Assembly: GCA_035531775.1 (NCBI GenBank)
Contig: DATKSG010000100.1
Coordinates: 1-35,881, forward strand
Origin: DATKSG01 sp035531775
GTDB taxonomy: Bacteria; Actinomycetota; Acidimicrobiia; Acidimicrobiales; UBA8190
DNA length: 35,881 bases
Direction: 5' to 3'
This document shows positions 23,715-30,578 of the stretch, one piece after another. The first letter of the stretch is position 1, and every line of letters starts with the position of its first letter. A program made the position numbers and the translations under genes. The notes beneath the pieces were generated by a model, which saw only the letters and a list, made by a program, of their open reading frames with translations, was not told where the DNA came from and did no database searches.

Positions 23715-23733
23715 GTCCGGCTCAGGGCCGGAC
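23715..23733. terminator. Hairpin between convergent genes
   Basis: GTCCGGC-TCAGG-GCCGGAC (7-bp arms) lies between the GMC stop (23697) and the 3' end of the convergent ceramidase-like gene, overlapping the latter's stop codon at 23722. It could terminate both genes; there is no long T-run. Confidence 0.4.
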
Positions 23734-25533
23734 GGTGACGGTAAAGGTCCAGCTGGCGCGCTGTCCGGTCACCGACGTCACCGTGGCCCGCACGGTGTGG
23801 ACGCCGATCACGAAGTCGTGGACGAAGATGGTGGGCAGTAGGTCGCTTCCACTGAACTCGTGGTAGCCCGACGTCCCCGTGGTGCCGTCGCCGAAGTCCC
23901 ACTGCACCGGCCCCAACGTGGCCTGCTCCAGGGCCACCCCGTTGGGCGGCCCGTAATTGAGCGTCCCCTCGGGGAGATCGGGCGGTGAGTAGACGGCCAG
24001 CAGCTGCACGGCCGCCCGGCCCCCGGGACCGGCGACGGCATCGAAAGGCCCACCCACTACCTGCAGCCCCGGTGCCACCGACTGGGTCACGGTGAATGGC
24101 AGTGGCGTGGCGGCGGCCACCGTGGTGGCGAAGCCCAGCGCCTGCAGATCGGCGACCTGGCCCTTGATGACGACGTCGCCGGCCTCGGGTGCCACCGAGT
24201 TGGTGAACCCGTCGGAGGGGTAGACGGCCGCCGCCAAGGCCGACTCCCAGGCCGGGTAGAAGTAGCCGATGTCGTCCTGGGCCTCTGACAACCCGATCAC
24301 GAGGTCCGCTCCCCACGCCGCATCGGCAATGGTCTCGCGCACCTCGGGGAAGCCCTCGCCGGGCTCCGAGACCACGGCCACGTTCCCGAGCCGGAAAGCC
24401 GTGAGCCAGGTCCCCACCATGTTCCCCACCTGGTAGGGGGCGGTGTCGGCCCGGTCGATGGGGTACTGCCCACTGGCCTGGAGCACCTGCTGCTTCTGGG
24501 CGTCGGGCAGGTGATTGGCTTCAACCAGCGCCAGCAGCGCCGCATTGGTGCCCGGGAAGCGCACGAAGCGCTGGCTGGCCCCAATCACGTCGCTGGTCAG
24601 GAAGTGCCCGCCTCGCACGGCCACGTCCACCAGGTCGGCGGCCTGCTCGGCCAGCAGCGGCATGTAGTGGGTGTCGGTGGCCTGCACCGGTGTCTCTTCG
24701 CGCCCCAAGGTGCCGGGGCCGACCATGGCCACACCGCCGAATTGCGCCTCCAGAGTGCTGCGCACCACGCCCGGGTAGTCGGCGTCCAATGCGTCCATGC
24801 AAGCCCCACACACGATGTCGGGGTGGGCCGGCACGGTGGCGTAGGTGGCGATGGTGGCGCCGGTGCCGGCGTCCACCGCCCGCACCACGGCCAGCAACGG
24901 GTCGCCGGCCCAGCCCGGATAGGCGTCGTACTGGGCCAGGTTCACGTCGTCGAGGGCGGTGGCATCGGCGCTGCCCACTTCGATGTGGGCGGGCCTAGCG
25001 GCCCGGGCTGCCTGGACCAAGGCGGCCTGCTCGGCCTCGGTCACCTGGGCCAGATAGGCCACCGGAACAGGGCCCCACAGGCCCTGCAAGGTGGGCTCGG
25101 CGTGTCCGTGGGTGGCTTGGATGATGATGTCGGCGGCCGACATCGCCGGCCCCACCCGGTCGGCGTCGATGGCCCGTGCCGCGCCCTGTCGGGCGACGGT
25201 GATGCCGTAAGCGGCACCCTCCTGGTAGGCGGCGAACTCGCCTTGGGAGTCCACCGCCTCGAGCTCCACGGCCCGACTACCGTTGCTCACATAGAGGGCC
25301 CGCACCGACAGCGGGGCCCCGACCACGTGGCCCGCGGCGATGGGGGGGCTGGCCCCGAAACCGCCGGCGTAGGTCGTGACGGTGGGGTCGATGCCCACCG
25401 AAGCAGCACCCACCTCGAAACGCGCCGGGGTCGGGACGGCGCCGGGCGCCGGGCCGGCGCCGGCCCCGTGGGCCACCGACGGCCAGGCCACCACGGCCAG
25501 GGCCGAGACCAGCACGACAGCCGGGCGACGCAC
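23722..25533 (-). CDS. Secreted neutral-ceramidase-like protein with PKD domain
   Basis: A 603-residue exported protein. After a Sec signal (VVLVSALAVVAWPSVAHGAGA), residues 38-430 resemble the neutral/alkaline ceramidase catalytic domain: FEVGAASVGIDPT, QATHGHAEPTLQG (the T-H-x-H metal region) and TVPAHPDIVCG...DADYPG. The segment that usually holds the nucleophile (GDVSPN) reads GPGTLGREETP, so the ceramidase Ser is not evident and activity is uncertain. A PKD-like domain (VQWDFGDGTTGTSGYHEF to the end) forms the C-terminus, as in other secreted polymer- or surface-binding enzymes. Its start lies 3 bp after the stop of the secreted alpha/beta hydrolase gene, so they form an operon. Confidence 0.7.
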   Translation of the reverse strand: MRRPAVVLVSALAVVAWPSVAHGAGAGPAPGAVPTPARFEVGAASVGIDPTVTTYAGGFGASPPIAAGHVVGAPLSVRALYVSNGSRAVELEAVDSQGEFAAYQEGAAYGITVARQGAARAIDADRVGPAMSAADIIIQATHGHAEPTLQGLWGPVPVAYLAQVTEAEQAALVQAARAARPAHIEVGSADATALDDVNLAQYDAYPGWAGDPLLAVVRAVDAGTGATIATYATVPAHPDIVCGACMDALDADYPGVVRSTLEAQFGGVAMVGPGTLGREETPVQATDTHYMPLLAEQAADLVDVAVRGGHFLTSDVIGASQRFVRFPGTNAALLALVEANHLPDAQKQQVLQASGQYPIDRADTAPYQVGNMVGTWLTAFRLGNVAVVSEPGEGFPEVRETIADAAWGADLVIGLSEAQDDIGYFYPAWESALAAAVYPSDGFTNSVAPEAGDVVIKGQVADLQALGFATTVAAATPLPFTVTQSVAPGLQVVGGPFDAVAGPGGRAAVQLLAVYSPPDLPEGTLNYGPPNGVALEQATLGPVQWDFGDGTTGTSGYHEFSGSDLLPTIFVHDFVIGVHTVRATVTSVTGQRASWTFTVTVRP

Positions 25534-25535
25534 GG

Positions 25536-27206
25536 CTACGGGTACTTAGGTGCGGTGGCCGGGCAGCCGGCGCGCATGTCGGTGCACGTCGTCTTGGCCC
25601 CCCCGCCGGGCGGGGTGAGCGAGTACTCGGAGTCGTAATAGAACGACAGGCGATCGGCCGCCGACAAGCCGGCGATCCGGTATGGCACGTTGCCGGCGGC
25701 GGTGTCGGCCGGGTCGGCAGCGGCCTGGGTGGCGCTATAGGTCCCGGCCCCGATGGAATGCACGTCGGAGCTCGAGTCGAAGGTGGTGGCCACCAGCCGG
25801 TTGTAGCCCGAGGCCAGGCCCCGCAGGTACCGGTCGAACCAGGCCAGCGTGTAGTAGAAGGCCACCCGCTCACCGAGCCGGCTGGCCGGCAGGATGTAGG
25901 GCACGTAGCTGTACTCGAGGTGCATCGAGCTGCGCAGGGCCACCTGCATGGTGTCGGTCTTGGCCGCTACCAGCTGGGCGAAGGCACCGGCCTTGGACTG
26001 CGGGTCGGGCGGCGCGCTCATGGGCTCGGGATTGAAGAAGTACTCGGAGTTAATGCCGAGCGCCGGGGTGGTGTTGGTCGGGTCGACCGGGGCGGTGGAG
26101 GGCAGGCCGGCTGGGATCTGCGAGGCGCAAGGCCCCGACGTAGTGGCCAGGTTGTCCCATGCCACCACTGCCTTCACCCGCGGGTCGCACTGGCCGAGCT
26201 CGCTTACCGCTGACGCCCCGAGCGAATGGCCGGCGATGCCCACCTCGGCCGTATCGACATCTGCATAGTCCGGGTTGTAGCTATCCCCCGACACCGCCGG
26301 GCTCGAGTACGGAGCAGCCGGGGTGGACAGGAACCAGTTCAGGGCGTCCTCGGCCCCCTGGTAGAAGTTGTAGCTCTGCTGGAAGGGCACGCCGGCGCAC
26401 AACTGCTGGCTCTGGAGCTCTGCCGCCGTGGGCGTGCACGTGGCCGGCAAGGTGTCGGAGTTGCCCTGGCCCTGGACGTCGTAGGTCATGACCATGTAGC
26501 CGGCTTCGGCCAGGCCCTCAGCAGCCCAGAAGTACATCTGCTGGTATCCCTGGATGGAACCGGTGGTGATGACCACCGAGGGATAAGGGCCCTTCACCGA
26601 CGCCGGGGGTTCGAACACGAAGCCGTTCAGAGTGGCGCCGTCGTTGGCCGGGAAGCTGACGGGAGTCACGCGGCCGCGAGAGGCGGCTGTGAAGCGAGCC
26701 AAGGTGCGAAACGGGTCGGTGGTGGTACCGCCCGGTACCAGCTGGCCGAGGGTCAGGTGCAGGTGGCCGGGGGTCTCGGCCATGGCCAGGTTCTGGGCCA
26801 CGAAGAGGCCGGGGGTCTCGGACCAGAAGGTGGAGCCGAAGGCGGGGCTGCCGTACTCGTCGGCCATGCGCTGGGTGGCGCAGTACTGGTTCTCCTCGTC
26901 GCGAAGCGTCCACGCCGGTGTGCCCGGAGCCGGATTGCCGGCCGGGCCGGTGCAGTCCACCGTGGTCCCCGCAGGTAAGGCCGCCGCATAGTGCGCCACC
27001 TCGGCTCGCGCCAACGCCGACAACGCCGACAGCGGGCTCGGCACGCTGGCGGCGGACGGGGCCGTCGACGTCCCTGCGGCCAGGACCGGCACCACCACCA
27101 TGGCGGCGGCAGCGGCCGAGCCCAACGACGCCAGGCTCCAGCGCCCGGCCCCCTTGCGCCGCAGAGATGACTTCAGCAGTCGACCGGGTGTGGACAAGGT
27201 GGTCAT
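25536..27206 (-). CDS. Secreted alpha/beta hydrolase (lipase/esterase-like)
   Basis: A 556-residue exported alpha/beta hydrolase. The long N-terminal leader has a basic region and the hydrophobic ASLGSAAAAAMVVVPVLAAG. The core fold starts with YPSVVITTGSIQGYQQMYF and AEAGYMVMTYDVQGQGNSD. The nucleophile elbow is AGHSLGASA (GxSxG, Ser within about residues 310-320). Candidate acid and His residues follow, including a DVHSIGAG segment. Similar large secreted hydrolases in actinobacteria are poorly characterised; ester or lipid substrates are likely. GAGGAG precedes ATG 27206. It is the first gene of a two-gene operon with the ceramidase-like gene. Confidence 0.8.
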   Translation of the reverse strand: MTTLSTPGRLLKSSLRRKGAGRWSLASLGSAAAAAMVVVPVLAAGTSTAPSAASVPSPLSALSALARAEVAHYAAALPAGTTVDCTGPAGNPAPGTPAWTLRDEENQYCATQRMADEYGSPAFGSTFWSETPGLFVAQNLAMAETPGHLHLTLGQLVPGGTTTDPFRTLARFTAASRGRVTPVSFPANDGATLNGFVFEPPASVKGPYPSVVITTGSIQGYQQMYFWAAEGLAEAGYMVMTYDVQGQGNSDTLPATCTPTAAELQSQQLCAGVPFQQSYNFYQGAEDALNWFLSTPAAPYSSPAVSGDSYNPDYADVDTAEVGIAGHSLGASAVSELGQCDPRVKAVVAWDNLATTSGPCASQIPAGLPSTAPVDPTNTTPALGINSEYFFNPEPMSAPPDPQSKAGAFAQLVAAKTDTMQVALRSSMHLEYSYVPYILPASRLGERVAFYYTLAWFDRYLRGLASGYNRLVATTFDSSSDVHSIGAGTYSATQAAADPADTAAGNVPYRIAGLSAADRLSFYYDSEYSLTPPGGGAKTTCTDMRAGCPATAPKYP

Positions 27207-27416
27207 GGGGTCTCCTCGGTGGTCGGGCCTACAGGCGTCACGGCCACCGGTCGGAGATGTCGCCGGACACCAGACTCAAAGGGCCGATGACCCTCTGTCT
27301 GTGCCCGTGTCGGTCGTGCTCCGCCGCTCAACCGTGTCCGCCCTATGCCGAAGGCACCACCGCCGTGGGCCTGGTGCGAACGCTACCGCTGCCCCGGGCC
27401 CCGTGTCGAGAAGCCA

Positions 27417-28676
27417 TTATGGGATTGGCGCGCGGTAGCGATCGGGCGCGGCGGCGAAGCGCTCGCCACAGCGTTCCGAGCAGAACCACACCGTCGCCCC
27501 CCCATGCTGCGCTGACGCCGGAGCGTCGGCTGGGCGCACCTGCATCCCGCACACCGGGTCGGTGAAGTATTCAGGGTGGGCGGCCCCACGATGCAGGGCG
27601 TAGATGGCCAGCACCAAGACCAGCGCTCCGACGTTCAGGTAGGTGGTGGCGTCCCAGGCCAGGTGCATGGGCACGATGGCCCCGCTCCGGTGCCGCGGGA
27701 TCAGCCCGGCCGCTTCGGCCAGCTCCTCGACCAAGAAGCCCGACGCCGCCATGACGGCCCAGAACCACAGCGCCATGCGCAGCGCCACGGCGGTGCCGTA
27801 GTAGCGGCGGTAGACGAGCAGCAACGGGAAGGTGAGCAGGTCGGCGAAGAGAAAGCTCACCACGCCCCCGAAGCTGATCCCGCCCCGGTACAGCGCGGCG
27901 GCCAGGGGCACGTTCCCGATGGAGCACACGAAGCTCACCAAAGCCACCAAGGGACCCACCACCACGTTCTCCGCCGTGGTCCACAGGCCGTGTCCGTGAA
28001 GGAAGACGGCGTGCCACCACCGGGTGGGCACGATCACGGTCAGCGCGCCGGCCACTAGGTAGCCGACGGCCAGTTCCCGTCGCACCATGACCAGGTCCCC
28101 GATGGTGTATCCGGCGGCGGCGGACCACTGTTTCCTCGAATGCCACCGGCGGCGGTCGGAGTGGGGGACGGGCTCGATGCCGGGCTCGATGCCGGGCTCG
28201 ATGCCGGGCTCGCTGTCGCTTTGGCCTTGGCCGAAGCCGGCGAAGGCCGGCGAGCGCACCACCACGGCGCCGGTCAGGGCCAGCAGGACGATCATTACGG
28301 CCCCACCGGTGAACTCGGCGGCGGCGAACTGCCATCCCATGAGCACCACGAGCACGATGCCGAGCTCCACCACCAAGTTGGTGGAAGCGAACATGAACAC
28401 CATGGCGGCCACGAAGTCGGCCCCCTTGCGCACGAGGGCCCTGGCCATGGCACTCGCCGCGTAGGAGCACGACGATGAGGCCATGCCGAGCCCGGCCGCC
28501 CGGGCCACCGAGAGCGGCCGGTGATCGCCGAGCAGGCGTCGCATGGCCGAGCGGGGCACAAAGGCCTGCACCGCGCCGGACAACGTGAAGCCAAGGACGA
28601 GAGGCCACAGCGTCTGCCAGAACATGAAGCCCCCGGCCCGCAGGCTGCGACCGAGGACGACCACGGCGTGGGTCAC
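27417..28676 (-). CDS. Permease (ArsP/PF03773-like) with C-terminal YHS metal-binding domain
   Basis: A 419-residue membrane protein with about eight to ten helices in two halves of the permease family that includes ArsP. Conserved pieces are ASSSCSYAASAMARALVRKGA, then MVFMFASTNLVVELG, and in the second half VCSIGNVPLAAALYRGG. A cytoplasmic linker (about 150-185) holds GIEP repeated three times, from an exact 12-bp DNA repeat. The C-terminus is a YHS domain (about 370-415; TDPVCGMQV and VWFCSERCGERF) whose Cys residues bind Cu or another soft metal. GTG 28676 overlaps the TGA of the csoR-like gene, so regulator and transporter are co-translated. It likely exports copper or another heavy metal. 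Confidence 0.85.
   Translation of the reverse strand: MTHAVVVLGRSLRAGGFMFWQTLWPLVLGFTLSGAVQAFVPRSAMRRLLGDHRPLSVARAAGLGMASSSCSYAASAMARALVRKGADFVAAMVFMFASTNLVVELGIVLVVLMGWQFAAAEFTGGAVMIVLLALTGAVVVRSPAFAGFGQGQSDSEPGIEPGIEPGIEPVPHSDRRRWHSRKQWSAAAGYTIGDLVMVRRELAVGYLVAGALTVIVPTRWWHAVFLHGHGLWTTAENVVVGPLVALVSFVCSIGNVPLAAALYRGGISFGGVVSFLFADLLTFPLLLVYRRYYGTAVALRMALWFWAVMAASGFLVEELAEAAGLIPRHRSGAIVPMHLAWDATTYLNVGALVLVLAIYALHRGAAHPEYFTDPVCGMQVRPADAPASAQHGGATVWFCSERCGERFAAAPDRYRAPIP
28170..28212 (-). repeat. 12-bp tandem repeat inside the permease gene
   Basis: GGGCTCGATGCC occurs three times exactly (28170-28181, 28182-28193, 28194-28205) plus a partial fourth copy. In the minus-strand gene it encodes GIEP units in the loop between the two membrane halves. 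As a multiple of three bases it can expand or shrink without breaking the frame. Confidence 0.85.
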
Positions 28677-28969
28677 GAGCGCACCAGGCGGCCGATGGCG
28701 GCGGCGGCTTCCGACAGCTTGGCCTCGGCTTCAACTCCCCCCGACGAAAGCGCTTGCGCCACGCAGTGGCGCAGGTGGGCGTCGAGCAGCTCCATGGCCA
28801 CGGCCTGCAGGGCCCGTGTGGCAGCCGAGATCTGGGTCAGGACGTCGATGCAGTAGGCGTCCTCGCCGACCATCCTCTCGATCCCCCGGACCTGGCCATC
28901 GACCCGGCGCAGCCTTCGGGCCACTTTGTCCTTGTCGTGGTGGTAGCCGGGGAGCGCCGATGCCGTCAT
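28673..28969 (-). CDS. csoR: CsoR/RcnR-family metal-sensing repressor
   Basis: A 98-residue all-helical repressor of the CsoR/RcnR family, which releases DNA when it binds Cu(I) or another metal. The helical core begins HHDKDKVARRLRRVDGQVRG and continues GEDAYCIDVLTQISA and LDAHLRHCV. The copper ligand triad Cys-His-Cys is present as Cys40, His65 and Cys69, in the CsoR spacing, which favours Cu(I). ATG 28969 is chosen because the conserved core begins 10 residues later. The upstream frame is open, but only over the operator and antisense to the GH5 gene. A G/C-tract palindrome at 28979-28995, 10 bp upstream, is its operator. The next gene is a permease with a metal-binding YHS tail. Confidence 0.9.
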   Translation of the reverse strand: MTASALPGYHHDKDKVARRLRRVDGQVRGIERMVGEDAYCIDVLTQISAATRALQAVAMELLDAHLRHCVAQALSSGGVEAEAKLSEAAAAIGRLVRS

Positions 28970-28978
28970 GCACCCATG

Positions 28979-28995
28979 ATACCCCTGGGGGGTAT
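28979..28995 (-). promoter_or_regulatory. CsoR-type operator
   Basis: ATACCCC-TGG-GGGGTAT has perfect 7-bp arms of the A/T-flanked G/C-tract type bound by CsoR/RcnR tetramers. It sits 10-26 bp before the csoR start, inside the presumed promoter (TAAATA and TACGAT on the minus strand next to it), so it implies autoregulation of csoR and the permease. Confidence 0.8.
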
Positions 28996-29122
28996 TTATC
29001 GTAGCGAACGAGCCGATCCCGGTTGACCGGTCGCCGGCGGCGGTGGAATGTGGAGTACCGGGTGGGGCGGGTCGGCGGCGGCCGGCGGAGAGCCCACACC
29101 GGCCGAGGCGGAGAGGCGGCCC

Positions 29123-30577
29123 ATGACCAAGCGGATCCGGAGGAGCGCCCTGTGCGCCGTGGTGGCGGCGGCCGCGGGCCTGTTCGCGCCAGCAGCGGCG
29201 TCGTCCACCTCGCCGGCCTGGGCGGCCTCCTCGGCCCCGCGATATGGCACCCATGGGCTGTGGGTCACAGACAGCGCCGGCCGGCGCTTAGTCCTGCGAG
29301 GCGTGGACGTCATGGGGGCCGAATTCACCCCGACTTCGCAGCCGCTTCCCTACGGACCCTCCGACTTCGCCGCCATCAGGGCCACCGGGGCCACCGTGGT
29401 GCGCATCCCGATCGCCTGGGCCAACATCGAGCCGAGGCCGGGCTTCTACGACCCGGCCGCCATCGCCCGGGCCGTGCAGGTCGTGCGCTGGGCCGGCCAG
29501 GCCGGCCTGCTCGTCGTCCTCGACATGCACCAGTGGGGTTGGTCACCGTGCTTCGGTGGCAACGGCGTGCCGGCCTGGGAGGCCTCGCCGTGCCCCGACC
29601 TGGCCGGCACCGTCGGTTCGGTGCCCGGTGTGTCGGCCGTACCCGGCGAAGGCCTCGCCGTGGGCACCGGCATCGGGCAGTTCGTCGATCCTGCCCCCTC
29701 CGAGACGGCCTTTTGGACCACCACTTCCCTCCAACAGCAGTTCACCGAAGCCTGGGTGGACGTGGCCCGAGCGCTCGGCGCCCCCAAGTGGCTACTCGGC
29801 TACGACCTGTTGAACGAGCCGCCCAACGGGCTCATTCCCCCGGGCGTGTTCGAAGGGAGGGTGCTGCCCGCCTTCTACCGGATGGTCGGCAGCGCCCTGC
29901 GACGAGTCGACCCCGGAGCGCTGCTCTTCGTCGAGCCGGCCCTGGTGCACTCGGCGGCCACGGCCGCCTCGTCTTTTGCGGTGCCCATCGGCCTGCCGCG
30001 CGTGGTCTACGCCGCCCATGAGTACGGCACCAGCCTTAACGACTCGGCCGGGGATGTGGCCGACGTGGCCGGACCCAGCCAGTTCGCCCCCGACCTGGCT
30101 CTCACCCGCCTGCAAGCCCAACGCATGGGGGCCGCCTGGTGGCTCGGGGAGTGGGGTGCGGTCAACCCCTACAGCACCCTCAGCTACGACTCAGGCGCCT
30201 ACAACGGCGACATGCTGAACGCCCAGGACGCCGACATGCTCGGCTCGGCCTACTGGACCTACGTGCACGGCGGCTACTGGGCCCAGTCCGACGTCACCCG
30301 CATGGCCCCCTTCGCCGTGGCCGGGACGCCGGAGTCGTTCTCCACCGGTACCCACGCCATGACACTGCGGTGGGCGGCCACCGGGGGCACAACAGCCATC
30401 TCGCTGCCGGCCGGCACGAGACCGGTGCTGCAGGTGAGCACCGGCGCATTGGTCTCGAGCGTCGTGGTCGACACCGACGGCACGGTGGTGCCGTCCGGCG
30501 GAGCGGTGGGTCCTCACGGAGGGTGGATGGAGATCGTGGCCTCCCCCGGCACGGTGCAGGTCGAGCTCGCCGCCTGA
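29123..30577 (+). CDS. Secreted glycoside hydrolase family 5, endoglycoceramidase-like
   Basis: A 484-residue exported GH5 enzyme. Start ATG 29123 gives a signal peptide (MTKRIRRSALCAVVAAAAGL, then cleavage near AWA). The TIM barrel runs over about residues 43-400, with RLVLRGVDVMG, VVRIPIAWANIEPRPGFYD, LLVVLDMHQWGW, the acid/base Glu232 in YDLLNEPP, HEYG (299-302) and the nucleophile Glu343 in LGEWGA. The VLDMHQxxx and GVPAW region is closer to endoglycoceramidases than to classical cellulases. A beta-sandwich tail of about 80 residues follows, as in endoglycoceramidases. It would cleave the glycan from a glycolipid or glucoside outside the cell. It diverges from csoR and converges on the GGDEF-EAL gene. 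Confidence 0.8.
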   Translation: MTKRIRRSALCAVVAAAAGLFAPAAASSTSPAWAASSAPRYGTHGLWVTDSAGRRLVLRGVDVMGAEFTPTSQPLPYGPSDFAAIRATGATVVRIPIAWANIEPRPGFYDPAAIARAVQVVRWAGQAGLLVVLDMHQWGWSPCFGGNGVPAWEASPCPDLAGTVGSVPGVSAVPGEGLAVGTGIGQFVDPAPSETAFWTTTSLQQQFTEAWVDVARALGAPKWLLGYDLLNEPPNGLIPPGVFEGRVLPAFYRMVGSALRRVDPGALLFVEPALVHSAATAASSFAVPIGLPRVVYAAHEYGTSLNDSAGDVADVAGPSQFAPDLALTRLQAQRMGAAWWLGEWGAVNPYSTLSYDSGAYNGDMLNAQDADMLGSAYWTYVHGGYWAQSDVTRMAPFAVAGTPESFSTGTHAMTLRWAATGGTTAISLPAGTRPVLQVSTGALVSSVVVDTDGTVVPSGGAVGPHGGWMEIVASPGTVQVELAA

Positions 30578-30578
30578 A

